A stretch of DNA of 64,000 nucleotides, taken from assembly GCA_000723505.1 (NCBI GenBank), contig HG934468.1, positions 1,892,798 to 1,956,797 of the forward strand, given 5' to 3'. Made by a program: the position numbers and the translations under genes. The notes beneath the pieces were generated by a model. The model ran no database searches. It was not told the DNA's origin and worked only from the letters and a program-made list of their open reading frames with translations. Every line of letters begins with the position of its first letter. Within the stretch, counting starts at the first letter, position 1. This document shows positions 19,345-28,649 of the stretch, in pieces. The stretch comes from Mucinivorans hirudinis. GTDB taxonomy: Bacteria > Bacteroidota > Bacteroidia > Bacteroidales > Rikenellaceae.

Positions 19345-21294
19345 CTATTCCTGAGTCAATACTCGAAGATTAGTTACCTCTCCCCTGAACTCTTTTGAGA
19401 GAGTCAGCGGGAAGATAAGTGTGCGCACAAACTTCATAGTCATCCCGCCTCGCTCCAGAGATTTTTTGTAAGGGGTGATAATGTCAAGATTTGCAACCTC
19501 CTTACCGTCCACAACGAGCTTTGTCTCCTTCGCCGTCCCCTCTATTGTCAAGTGAACCTTCCTGCCCACGGGTAGTGAGTATGGAAAACGAACGGTGTAG
19601 CCATCTCGCTCGAAAGCCAATTTACCATCTTGCCTATCTGCCACGTATAGTTTTGTGGCGGGAGACTCGAAAAGAACTGTCCCGAACACCGGTTTTTCGG
19701 TCAATAAAATATCGAAATCCACTTTGTAGTCCCACCCTATTTCGGCAATGGCGGGAGTGACGCTTGGCTGCGGTTTTGCGATATTCAAAATTTCACCTTT
19801 CGTTTTTGGTAACGCCAAAATATTCACATCCGGAGCTTCGCTCAGAGCTAGACGCTTAGCGTCAAACTCCTCGTAGGGCACACTCACGTTTTTGCCGTCC
19901 CACATTTTTAGCGCAAGTGTCTGAATGGCTGGGAATAGGCGATGTTGAACGTCTTGGAATGTGATTCCGTTGCCCGCGTGGTCGTTCCACACGGCGAACA
20001 TACCGCCGCGAATCTTGGGATGCCCCTCTTCAAAAACCTCTTTGCCAATCACAGCCGGAGTCCATTCTTCGTATAGGTGCTTGGTGTTCAGGTAGTCATA
20101 GTAGTAACCTGCCACAGGCACAATATAGACCATACCGTCCGGAACGGAGATAACATCATAGCCAAGCTCAATCATTGTGCGTGGCTCGGCGTAGCCGTTA
20201 TACCAACATCCCATCAACACATCTTCCACCTTTACGGGCGTATCACCCTGAGCGTGAGTCAATGCGCCCCAAAGAGCAGCCTTCTTGCCGAAGCTCTCCA
20301 CGTATTTTATATAGCGGTCTGTGAAGTAACGAAATTTTTCTACAACTGCCTTATCCCTATTGCTATACTCATCCGTACCGATATGGACATAATCGCCCAC
20401 GAAGACGGGATTTTCACCCTCGAGATACTCTTTGAAAAGACCATCCATAAACTTGTAGCTCTTCTCGTTGAAGAGGTCGAGGTGGTCTGCGCCATACTCC
20501 ACACTACCCAACTCGGGGTCGTAGTGCGAGAATGCCAAGGTGTGTGCCGGAGCGTCTATTTCGGGGATAACGGTTACGCCATAGGCGAGCGCGTCCAACT
20601 GAAATTGGCGGAAAGCGGCTTTTGTGTAATGACCGTCCTTTGAGGCAAGACCTGGGTAAGTGGTTGATTCCAAGCGAAAACCTGATGGGGTTTTTGCCCA
20701 GTCACCCTCGAAGAACTCTTTGAAACCATTGTCGTTCAAGTGCACTTGGAAGGTGTTCATCTTGTAGTAGGACATCATCTTGACAACGTCATACAAATAG
20801 TCCAATGTAAAGAACTTACGCCCAACATCCAGCATAAAACCACGCAAAGGGTAAGCCGGATAGTCCTCCACAGCTCCGCAAGGAATTGCTCGATTTGCTG
20901 ATTGCTCCATAATTTGCAGCAGCGTGCGCGTAGCCCAATATGCGCCCATAGGCTCATTTGCCGCAACGCTCACATTCCTGCCAATATTGATAGTATATGC
21001 TTCCCGATTGCCGGTCGATTTTTTATTGAGAGCCAGTGCGAAATCGCCTGTTTTGGGCTTACCCTCGCGAACGACGACCGTTACGGCAAACATCTCTTTA
21101 ACATCTGCCGCAAACTGCTCTGCGACATCTTTTAATGCTCTGTTATCGTAAGTTATCGCCGAGCTTGAAGTCATTAAAAATTCGCCTTTGCCCCCCTGCC
21201 ATTTCTGGAGTTCTGGAATTACAAAGGGCTTAACGTTTTGTGCCCACACCAAGGCAGGACACAATAACAGCAGTGTCAATACTATTTTCTTCAT
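19345..21294 (-). CDS. GH20 beta-N-acetylhexosaminidase
   Basis: A 649-residue secreted enzyme with a signal peptide cleaved around A18-Q19. A GH20b-type N-terminal domain (about 20-145) precedes the barrel, which starts near YPLRGFMLDVGRKFF. The catalytic pair is D308-E309 in HIGTDEY, where the aspartate positions the substrate acetamido group and the glutamate is the acid. About 170 residues at the C terminus look like a beta-sandwich, perhaps a carbohydrate-binding or LamG-type module. It would release terminal GlcNAc or GalNAc from glycans in the periplasm or outside. It sits between frr and a symporter gene. A 9-bp tandem repeat lies just upstream. Confidence 0.93.
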   Translation of the reverse strand: MKKIVLTLLLLCPALVWAQNVKPFVIPELQKWQGGKGEFLMTSSSAITYDNRALKDVAEQFAADVKEMFAVTVVVREGKPKTGDFALALNKKSTGNREAYTINIGRNVSVAANEPMGAYWATRTLLQIMEQSANRAIPCGAVEDYPAYPLRGFMLDVGRKFFTLDYLYDVVKMMSYYKMNTFQVHLNDNGFKEFFEGDWAKTPSGFRLESTTYPGLASKDGHYTKAAFRQFQLDALAYGVTVIPEIDAPAHTLAFSHYDPELGSVEYGADHLDLFNEKSYKFMDGLFKEYLEGENPVFVGDYVHIGTDEYSNRDKAVVEKFRYFTDRYIKYVESFGKKAALWGALTHAQGDTPVKVEDVLMGCWYNGYAEPRTMIELGYDVISVPDGMVYIVPVAGYYYDYLNTKHLYEEWTPAVIGKEVFEEGHPKIRGGMFAVWNDHAGNGITFQDVQHRLFPAIQTLALKMWDGKNVSVPYEEFDAKRLALSEAPDVNILALPKTKGEILNIAKPQPSVTPAIAEIGWDYKVDFDILLTEKPVFGTVLFESPATKLYVADRQDGKLAFERDGYTVRFPYSLPVGRKVHLTIEGTAKETKLVVDGKEVANLDIITPYKKSLERGGMTMKFVRTLIFPLTLSKEFRGEVTNLRVLTQE

Positions 21295-21336
21295 TTTTTT
21301 AGGTTAGTTTGGTTATGGTTTTTTTTTTTGAGCCGA

Positions 21337-21381
21337 CCTACAAGTCCTACAAGTCCTACAAGTCCTACAAGTCCTACAAGT
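21337..21381. repeat. 9-bp tandem repeat, five perfect copies
   Basis: CCTACAAGT is repeated five times in direct tandem, followed by a decayed sixth copy (CCTAAAAAGT) and preceded by a run of ten or more T. It lies in the spacer between frr and the GH20 gene, in the GH20 upstream region on the minus strand. Confidence 0.9.
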
Positions 21382-21403
21382 CCTAAAAAGTCATCAAAAA
21401 ACC

Positions 21404-21967
21404 CTACACCGTCATTATCTCTTTTTCCTTTGCTGCGAGCATATCATCAATACGTTTGGAGTATTTTTCGAGCATTTTTTGTGCCTCGTCCTCTCCATCT
21501 TTTGCCACATCCTCGGGCAGACCCTCAGCCTTGATAGCCTTTTTGATAGCCTCGATAGCCTCGCGGCGTGTGCTGCGCAGACTCACGCGAGCGGTCTCGG
21601 CATCGACCTTGATTTGCTTCACAAGCGTTTTACGTCTCTCTTCGGTCAATGGTGGTACGTTCAGGCGGATAGCCTCGCCGTTGTTGGATGGAGTAAGCCC
21701 TATGTTCGAGTCGATGATAGCCCTCTCTATTGATGCAATCAGCTTCTTGTCCCAAGGCTGCACCAAGATTGTGCGCGCATCGGGTACGGTGATGCTTGCT
21801 ACTTGATTGACAGGCATTTGAGCTCCATATGACTCCACCATTACACTATTCAGCACACTTGTGCTGGCTTTGCCCGCACGCACCTCAGACAGTTGATACT
21901 CAAAGTGGTCTACCGCCTTTTCCATCTTTGGAACGGCAGCATTCAAAATTTCTCGTTTTGTTCCCAT
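21404..21967 (-). CDS. frr: Ribosome recycling factor
   Basis: A 187-residue protein of the usual RRF length that splits post-termination ribosomes together with EF-G. Typical stretches are visible: EVRAGKASTSVLNSVMVESYGAQMPVNQVASI, then RTILVQPWDK, then NVPPLTEERRKTLVKQIK and RSTRREAIEAIKK. It follows pyrH by 13 nt, the widely conserved pyrH-frr order. Full length, with no abnormal features. Confidence 0.97.
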   Translation of the reverse strand: MGTKREILNAAVPKMEKAVDHFEYQLSEVRAGKASTSVLNSVMVESYGAQMPVNQVASITVPDARTILVQPWDKKLIASIERAIIDSNIGLTPSNNGEAIRLNVPPLTEERRKTLVKQIKVDAETARVSLRSTRREAIEAIKKAIKAEGLPEDVAKDGEDEAQKMLEKYSKRIDDMLAAKEKEIMTV

Positions 21968-21980
21968 TTTTATTGATTAT

Positions 21981-22679
21981 TTATTTTACTATTGTTCCTA
22001 TCTCTTCCCCGCCCGTGATTTTTTCGAGGTTACCATAAGTATCCATATCGAACACCATAATGGGTAGGTGGTTCTCCATACACATTGTAAAGGCGGTCAA
22101 GTCCATAACTTTCAGCCTTTTCTCTATTACTTCCGTAAAGGATATTGTAGAAAATTTTGTTGCCGTCGGCTCTTTTTCAGGGTCAGCCGTGTAGATTCCG
22201 TCCACGCGAGTGCCCTTCAAAAGAACATCTGCTCCTATTTCTACCCCACGCAGAGCCGAAGCCGTGTCGGTGGTGAAGAATGGGTTGCCGGTGCCGCCGG
22301 CGATTATTACCACCACCCCCGCCTGCATCAGCTCTATTGCCTTTGCAGCCTGATAAATCTCACCAACTGGCGACATATTGATGGATGTTAGCACTTTAGA
22401 TTTCTGTCCGACGGACTCCAACGCCGATTGCAGACCGAGCGAGTTGATAACTGTTGCCAGCATACCCATCTGGTCACCCTTGACCCTATCAAAGCCCTTG
22501 CCCACGCCCGATAGTCCGCGAAAGATATTACCCCCGCCGATAACAATCGAAATTTCAATGCCCTTGCCCGCCACCGCCTTGATTTGCTCGGCATATTGCG
22601 TCAGTCGCACGGGGCAGATGCCGTAGCCCTGCTCTCCTTGCAGAGATTCGCCGCTTAGTTTTAATAATATCCTCTTCAT
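21981..22679 (-). CDS. pyrH: UMP kinase
   Basis: A 232-residue amino-acid-kinase-fold enzyme phosphorylating UMP to UDP. The N terminus MKRILLKLSGESL, the glycine-rich IVIGGGNIFRG, GDQMGMLATVINSL and the C-terminal TRVDGIYTADPEKEPTATKF are diagnostic. It is first of the leftward run pyrH-frr-GH20-symporter. The divergent dxs gene starts 80 bp away, so the two promoters share that spacer. Confidence 0.97.
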   Translation of the reverse strand: MKRILLKLSGESLQGEQGYGICPVRLTQYAEQIKAVAGKGIEISIVIGGGNIFRGLSGVGKGFDRVKGDQMGMLATVINSLGLQSALESVGQKSKVLTSINMSPVGEIYQAAKAIELMQAGVVVIIAGGTGNPFFTTDTASALRGVEIGADVLLKGTRVDGIYTADPEKEPTATKFSTISFTEVIEKRLKVMDLTAFTMCMENHLPIMVFDMDTYGNLEKITGGEEIGTIVK

Positions 22680-22729
22680 ATAAATTCTATTTTTGCACGA
22701 AGATAATAAAAATTCTGAAAATTAATGAC

Positions 22730-22737
22730 TATTTTTG
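22730..22737 (+). promoter_or_regulatory. Probable -7 box of dxs
   Basis: TATTTTTG is an exact TAnnTTTG match 21 nt before the dxs ATG. No clear -33 box is seen at the normal spacing. Confidence 0.45.
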
Positions 22738-22758
22738 TATTTTCAATCGTAATGTAGT

Positions 22759-24615
22759 ATGGAAATTTGTGATACAAAATATCTCGTAAAGATAGATTCG
22801 CCCGCCGACCTTAAGCTGCTCTCGTTAGATGAATTGAAGATATATTGCCGTGAACTAAGAGATTTTTTAATTGACGAACTATCCAAAAACCCGGGGCACT
22901 TCGGCTCATCGCTCGGAGCGGTGGAATTGGCTGTGGCGATACACTATGTGTATGACATTCCGGAGGATAAGTTGGTTTGGGATGTGGGGCATCAGGCGTA
23001 TGCGCACAAGATAATCACGGGGCGCAGGGACGCTTTTCCTACCAATCGCAAGCTCGGCGGACTGAGTGGCTTTCCCAAAATGAGTGAGAGTGAGTATGAC
23101 TCCTTCGGAGCGGGTCACGCCTCGACCTCGATTTCTGCCGCACTCGGTATGGCGGTGGCGGCACGTTTGAAAAAGAGCCGGAGCAAGGCGATTGCCGTAA
23201 TCGGAGACGGGTCAATGACAGGTGGCTTGGCTTTCGAGGGGTTGAATAATGCGGGAGCGGAAAAGGCTGATTTGTTGGTTATTCTCAACGACAACAACCA
23301 CTCCATCGACCCTAATGTTGGTGCGCTCAAAGAATATTTTCTTGACCTGACCACCTCTCGCCGATACAATAGAATGAAGATACACATTTGGAATCTTCTT
23401 GGATTTTCACCCCGTTTTCGCAGATTTTTGCAGAAGATTGAGCACGGTGCAAAGTCATTTTTCTTGCACCAGAGTAACGTCTTCGAGTCGCTCGGTTTCA
23501 GGTATTTTGGACCCACCGATGGCAACGATGTGGTTAGTCTGGTTCGTGCCCTTAGAGACCTGCGCGAGATTGGCGGAGCAAAATTGTTACATATCTATAC
23601 CACCAAGGGCAAGGGCTACGAGCCGGCAGAGCAGAATCACACGGAATGGCACGCACCGGGCAAATTTGACCCCAATACAGGTGAAAAGGGAGTTGCCGCA
23701 CAAACGCTTCGTTACCAAGATGTTTTTGGATATACCATTTTAGAGTTAGCTCGCACTAACGAGATAATTGTGGGTGTAACTCCGGCAATGCCAACGGGTT
23801 GTTCGCTCAATATTATGATGGAGGCGATGCCCGAGCGTGCCTTTGATGTGGGTATTGCCGAGGGACACGCCGTAACCTTTGCAGCAGGGATGGCAGCCGC
23901 GGGGCTGATGCCGTTCTGCAATATATATTCCTCATTCTCGCAGCGTTCCATCGATAATATTATCCACGATGTGGCTTTGCAGGGGTTGGAGGTGGTGTTG
24001 TGTTTAGACCGTGCCGGCTTGGTTGGTGAGGATGGGGCAACGCACCACGGCGTGTTTGATATTGCGCTGCTCCGTGCCGTACCTAATATTATTATAGCTG
24101 CGCCGGCAGATGCCGTTGAGTTACGCAATATTATGTACACGGCTTCGCTGGGGGGGTATAAAGGTTGCTTTGTTATTCGCTATCCACGCGGGGGGGCATT
24201 CCCAAAAGATGTTCTTAATCACGAATGCTCTTTGGTGGAGATAGGCAGAGGGCGTAAGATAAGCGGTGGTGAGCGGGTGGCTATACTCTCCTTGGGCGAT
24301 ATGTTCGAGGTTGCAGCCCAAGCGGCGGCATCCTGTGGCGGAGCGCACTACGATTTACGCTTTGCAAAGCCTCTGGATAGTGCGTTGCTCGATGAGGTTG
24401 CTGCTAATTACGGGCAAGTTATTGTTTGTGAAAATGGAGTCGAGGCTGGGGGTGTAGGCTCGGCAGTACTGGAATATTTTGCGCGCAAGGGATACAAGGG
24501 AGATGTGAGAGTTGTGGGCATCGGTGATGAGTTTGTGGAGCAGGGCAGCGTATCTCAACTTTGGGAGCAAGTCGGATTTCGCGAAAAATTGTTGAAAATG
24601 ACATCATTAAAGTAG
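22759..24615 (+). CDS. dxs: 1-deoxy-D-xylulose-5-phosphate synthase
   Basis: A 618-residue thiamine-diphosphate enzyme, first step of the MEP isoprenoid pathway (pyruvate plus glyceraldehyde 3-phosphate). The N-terminal part shows NPGHFGSSLGAVELAVAIHYV and VWDVGHQAYAHKI, then the TPP/Mg motif GDGSMTGGLAFEGLNNAG. The pyrimidine-binding domain has FDVGIAEGHAVTFAAGMA, followed by LDRAGLVGEDGATHHGVFD. Length is normal. Its isoprenoid units would feed the prenyl synthase at 11777. It is monocistronic, ending at a strong terminator shared with gap. It also depends on the product of the thiamine pathway to which thiC at 8416 belongs. Confidence 0.96.
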   Translation: MEICDTKYLVKIDSPADLKLLSLDELKIYCRELRDFLIDELSKNPGHFGSSLGAVELAVAIHYVYDIPEDKLVWDVGHQAYAHKIITGRRDAFPTNRKLGGLSGFPKMSESEYDSFGAGHASTSISAALGMAVAARLKKSRSKAIAVIGDGSMTGGLAFEGLNNAGAEKADLLVILNDNNHSIDPNVGALKEYFLDLTTSRRYNRMKIHIWNLLGFSPRFRRFLQKIEHGAKSFFLHQSNVFESLGFRYFGPTDGNDVVSLVRALRDLREIGGAKLLHIYTTKGKGYEPAEQNHTEWHAPGKFDPNTGEKGVAAQTLRYQDVFGYTILELARTNEIIVGVTPAMPTGCSLNIMMEAMPERAFDVGIAEGHAVTFAAGMAAAGLMPFCNIYSSFSQRSIDNIIHDVALQGLEVVLCLDRAGLVGEDGATHHGVFDIALLRAVPNIIIAAPADAVELRNIMYTASLGGYKGCFVIRYPRGGAFPKDVLNHECSLVEIGRGRKISGGERVAILSLGDMFEVAAQAAASCGGAHYDLRFAKPLDSALLDEVAANYGQVIVCENGVEAGGVGSAVLEYFARKGYKGDVRVVGIGDEFVEQGSVSQLWEQVGFREKLLKMTSLK

Positions 24616-24671
24616 CGATAAATAATTTTTTTCACCACTTACTTTTCCAAGCCGGTAGTACCTAAAAGTTA

Positions 24672-24712
24672 GAGAGGAGGCTATCTATTTCAAAAATAGA
24701 TAGCCTCCTCTC
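24672..24712. terminator. Strong bidirectional terminator between dxs and gap
   Basis: Perfect 19-bp arms 24672-24690 (GAGAGGAGGCTATCTATTT) and 24694-24712 with a 3-nt loop, between two convergent genes. Confidence 0.9.
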
Positions 24713-24735
24713 GTTTATCAATCTGTGAATATAGA

Positions 24736-25749
<1,014 letters not shown>

Positions 25750-25786
25750 TTATTAATTGTTAGTACTTTTTAACATTTTAGCACCG

Positions 25787-25794
25787 CAAAGTTA
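25787..25794 (-). promoter_or_regulatory. Probable -7 box of gap
   Basis: The minus strand reads TAACTTTG, an exact match to TAnnTTTG, 46 nt before the gap ATG. The rest of the spacer 25741-26024 is AT-rich, and I see no gene in it. Confidence 0.5.
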
Positions 25795-26024
25795 CTAATT
25801 ATTTTCCTTTAACTGAAAATTTTTTTTGTTAATTTTTAGCAATGACAACTCAAAAATTATTGAGACATATGATTTGTCGCTCTTCAAATAATGCGAATTG
25901 AGGGTTGGAAAGTATAGTGCGTTGAATGAGAGTCCTTTATCGGCAATTAACTATTATATCATTGAGAAGTTTTTTTGCGTAAGTTCATCATTATCAATTA
26001 CCATAGACCGACAAGAAACACAAA

Positions 26025-26060
26025 TAAAAACCGACCAAATTTGAGTTTAGTCGGTTTTTA
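26025..26060. terminator. Terminator of the Spy-like gene
   Basis: TAAAAACCGAC (26025-26035) pairs perfectly with 26050-26060, with an extra AAA/TTT pair inside the loop. On the minus strand it begins about 24 nt after the gene's stop and ends in a U-rich arm. Confidence 0.8.
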
Positions 26061-26083
26061 TATTGGGTGTGGATTAATAATGG

Positions 26084-26470
26084 CTATTTGTTGTTGCCAT
26101 TGCCTCTCTGGTTGCCTCCTCTGCCTTGTCCCCTTTGAGGTTGTTTTGCGAGGTACTCTTTCCACAATTTTGCTTGTTCGGGAGTAAGAATTGCTTCGAT
26201 GGCTTTGTTGGACTCCTCGCGAATCTGTCGTATTTTTTCGCGGTCTTGACTCTGCATTGCAGCTTGAGAATCTTTGCACGATTTGGTGTAGATTTTCGTT
26301 GCCTCTTTTTGCTGCTCTGCGTTGATTTTAATCTCTTTTGTCAGGGTTTCGACGCGACGTTTTGTCATCTCTTCGCAGTCCATCTTTTCTCCACCGCGAT
26401 TTTGAGCCATAAGAGTGGTTGTCGAAAGTACCAAAGTTGCTGCTGCAACTATCAATGATTTTAGCTTCAT
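26084..26470 (-). CDS. Small periplasmic Spy/CpxP-like helical protein
   Basis: A 128-residue secreted protein with a signal peptide ending around LMAQ (residues 20-23). The mature part is charged and helical, with TLTKEIKINAEQQKEATKIYTKSCKDSQAAM, then REKIRQIREESNKAIEAILTPEQAKLWKEYL. The LTPEQ motif repeats the LTxxQ theme of Spy/CpxP-type chaperones and metal-stress proteins. The tail is rich in Gln, Arg, Gly and Asn. A role in envelope stress or metal sensing is plausible but unproven. It is monocistronic, with its own terminator. Confidence 0.7.
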   Translation of the reverse strand: MKLKSLIVAAATLVLSTTTLMAQNRGGEKMDCEEMTKRRVETLTKEIKINAEQQKEATKIYTKSCKDSQAAMQSQDREKIRQIREESNKAIEAILTPEQAKLWKEYLAKQPQRGQGRGGNQRGNGNNK

Positions 26471-26623
26471 TTTTCAAAGAAAATAAATTGTTACTGAATT
26501 AGTGAACGTTCAATCATATAGATGCGCCAAAAGTCGAAAAGTTTAACGAGATGATAAATAATTCGACAAAATAGTTTGCACGCGCTTGGGGGCGGTAGGG
26601 TCAAAACTTTTCTCAAAAAAAAA

Positions 26624-26655
26624 TTTGCAGGATAGAAAATTGTTTATTACCTTTG
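26624..26655 (+). promoter_or_regulatory. Promoter of tRNA-Phe
   Basis: TTTG at 26624-26627, a 20-nt spacer and TACCTTTG at 26648-26655 form a full Bacteroidetes promoter, 16 nt before the tRNA 5' end. Confidence 0.8.
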
Positions 26656-26671
26656 CACCTGCAAAAGAGGA

Positions 26672-26744
26672 GGTGTCATAGCTCAGTTGGTAGAGCAAAG
26701 GACTGAAAATCCTTGTGTCCCCGGTTCGATTCCTGGTGACACCA
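26672..26744 (+). tRNA. tRNA-Phe (anticodon GAA)
   Basis: The 7-bp acceptor stem GGTGTCA pairs with TGACACC (26737-26743), discriminator A at 26744. AGCTCAGTTGGTAGAGC forms the D arm, the anticodon arm GGACTGAAAATCC carries GAA, and GGTTCGATTCC is the T arm. The 3' CCA is not encoded. Confidence 0.97.
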
Positions 26745-26767
26745 CAAAGAGAAATCTTAATTTTGTA

Positions 26768-26808
26768 CAAAGCACCGAATTTCTTTAGGATTCGGTGCTT
26801 TGTTTTTT
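26768..26808 (+). terminator. Terminator of tRNA-Phe
   Basis: CAAAGCACCGAAT (26768-26780) pairs perfectly with 26790-26802, followed by a run of T. Confidence 0.88.
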
Positions 26809-26936
26809 GTTGAGATTAATGAGCGATTACAGCGGCACAGCTCGATGTAGCTCTGCTACTATATTGTAGATATACATATAGTTGTCCATTATTGGCAATC
26901 TAGTGTCCCTCGCGCAATATGCCTTATAAACTCCGG

Positions 26937-28064
26937 CTATAAGAGTGCCATTGAGAATGCTCCGGGAATCACTCCTGTGGCGAATGAGTCTGTGAGTTCT
27001 CCCTTGTTATTATATATGTAAATTTTGCCTGCCTGTTGATAATCAATAGCATCGCTTATATAGACATTCGTAGAAAAGAGTCCGACAGCGTGAAAACTGC
27101 GTCCTTGTGCGCGGATGAATGGTTGCGAGGGTAGGGCATTGGCAGAGGTGGGGACTTTGTAGAGGTCGCCGTTTGCAAGATAAATCTCGTTGCCGTAGAG
27201 TTCCATAGTGAGCCAATAGGCAGCTGCGCTACGCTCGAAGGCGATTCTCTTTTCGATTGTGAATGTCGCCGGGTCTATACACATCAGTGTCGGCTTTTCG
27301 TATCCCGTTTCATTGCCCTCCCACCCGCCGTCGGTGAGCACCCAGAGTTTTCCACTCTTTGCCTCTTTGCGCATTTTGTAGGGTTGTACTCCCACCTCTA
27401 GCTCCGCCACCACTTTATCCGTGCGTGGGTCAATCCTGAGAATTTTCGTGCCGTAAGACCAGCAATTTGTATAGACAAATTCACCTGCTATTACGAACTC
27501 TTCGGCGAAACATCCCTTCGGTAGTTCGATTGCTCCGGTGAGGGAGTTCGTTTTGCGGTCGAAGACATCGATTTTGTTTTCAAACAGATTTGAGATATAC
27601 CCCTTTTTATCATCTATCAGCGCAACGTTGCGGGGTGAGTTGAGCCCCGTTATCTTATCTTTGAGTGCTCCCGAAGATAGGTTGATTATGTAGACTTTGC
27701 CCGAGCCGCTGATGGGGACATAGCCCACGTTGCCGGCAACAGTGATAGCAGTAGGGGCGTCACCCAGTACTGCTCCGTTGTTGGCAGCCTCAAAAAAGTT
27801 GTTTACCACCTTTTTGTTTGTGATATCATACTTTGATATCGAGCCGTTACTCGCCATAAAGTTTCCTTCGTTTACCACAAAACAGAAGGGCGAATTCTGA
27901 GGGTCTATCTGGGAGCCGTTGTCCTCGGGGTTGTTTAGATTACACCCCCCGGCGAAAAAAAGTAGGGCGTAGCAAATTGCTGCAAAGAATTTTTTGAATG
28001 GAGTCGAATCATTGGTGGCAACTCTTCCCGCGATGCTACACCCTTTTTTGAAGTTGTTTTTCAT
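26937..28064 (-). CDS. BtuG-like cobalamin-binding beta-propeller lipoprotein
   Basis: About 375 residues. A lipoprotein signal (FFAAICYALLFFAGGC) is followed by repeated YVTN/YncE-type blades such as GNVGYVPISGSGKVYIINLSSG, KKGYISNLFENKIDVFDRKTN, RIDPRTDKVVAELEVG and NVYISDAIDYQQAGKIYIYNN, together resembling a seven-bladed propeller. Bacteroides BtuG is a surface propeller lipoprotein that binds cobalamin very tightly and passes it to BtuB. The cobalamin riboswitch upstream supports that role strongly. No btuB, btuH or other corrinoid gene is adjacent. The ATG at 28064 leaves an unusually long 25-residue polar lead before the hydrophobic stretch; an in-frame ATG at 28094 would make it longer still. 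Confidence 0.82.
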   Translation of the reverse strand: MKNNFKKGCSIAGRVATNDSTPFKKFFAAICYALLFFAGGCNLNNPEDNGSQIDPQNSPFCFVVNEGNFMASNGSISKYDITNKKVVNNFFEAANNGAVLGDAPTAITVAGNVGYVPISGSGKVYIINLSSGALKDKITGLNSPRNVALIDDKKGYISNLFENKIDVFDRKTNSLTGAIELPKGCFAEEFVIAGEFVYTNCWSYGTKILRIDPRTDKVVAELEVGVQPYKMRKEAKSGKLWVLTDGGWEGNETGYEKPTLMCIDPATFTIEKRIAFERSAAAYWLTMELYGNEIYLANGDLYKVPTSANALPSQPFIRAQGRSFHAVGLFSTNVYISDAIDYQQAGKIYIYNNKGELTDSFATGVIPGAFSMALL

Positions 28065-28202
28065 AAAAAAGCCGAATGTTTTTTTGTGTGACATTCGGGT
28101 AGCAAAGGGGTACTATGTTTTTCTTTTCGCCTATTGTAAAGATAACACAATCGAAGCCTTTTTTCCCGAAAGCCGACTAATGGATGTGAATAGCTAAACT
28201 TT

Positions 28203-28435
28203 GGGCAGGTCTTCTGACTTGTTCCTATACTCTTTGCCGTGCCTTCCCGGAGTTGTGACACCCAGTGGCTTGTGAGTTGTGCAAAGCGATTTTTTGAGTG
28301 TCAGGAGTGTAGAATTTTCCTACTCTCCTGACCTAATGGAACTTACAGCAGCGGGTACTGTTACGGATTCACACCGTATTCCCTATTAAACGCCCTCTCC
28401 TTTATAGGGGTTGGGCATACCGCATAGTTTAATCG
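28203..28435 (-). promoter_or_regulatory. Cobalamin riboswitch (B12 element)
   Basis: On the minus strand the leader has the B12-aptamer landmarks in order: GGGAATACGGTGTGAATCCG at 28383-28364, the B12-box core ACAGTACCCGCTGCTGT at 28361-28345, and AAGTCAGAAGACCTGCC at 28220-28204. It starts just after a promoter and lies upstream of the BtuG-like gene. Adenosyl- or methylcobalamin should lower expression. The expression platform probably lies between 28100 and 28200; I could not define an obvious sequestor. Confidence 0.93.
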
Positions 28436-28438
28436 TTA

Positions 28439-28469
28439 CAAAGGTAAACTTTTTTTTGAGGAGTGCAAA
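28439..28469 (-). promoter_or_regulatory. Promoter of the riboswitch-BtuG transcript
   Basis: On the minus strand TTTG (28469-28466), a 19-nt spacer and TACCTTTG (28446-28439) form a full Bacteroidetes promoter, a few bases before the first aptamer stem. Confidence 0.8.
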
Positions 28470-28547
28470 AAAAATAGAACCAATCAATTAGTGAAAAAGC
28501 AAAACATTGCAATGATTCTTTACTATCACTTATCTTTCACTAATTAA

Positions 28548-28614
28548 GGGGACTTCTAAAAATATCATCGAAAAAAGAAACCTCCACATTTTTGTTTAAT
28601 TTTTAGAAGTCCCC
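28548..28614. mobile_element. 67-bp deletion derivative of the 17979-18164 element
   Basis: Starts with GGGGACTTCTAAAAAT and ends with its complement, as the long copy does. The interior equals the right part of the long copy with one substitution (C for T). The missing 117 bp are exactly those between two TAAAAAT direct repeats of the long copy (17989-17995 and 18106-18112). It lies between the riboswitch promoter and the outer-membrane barrel gene. Confidence 0.8.
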
Positions 28615-28649
28615 TAATTGCCGCCGAGGTATTGTGATACTGACAGGTT

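Noticed and set aside
28061-28261. Open frame on the minus strand inside the cobalamin leader
   Set aside because: It overlaps the 3' end of the aptamer and has no protein-like features; the RNA structure explains the sequence.
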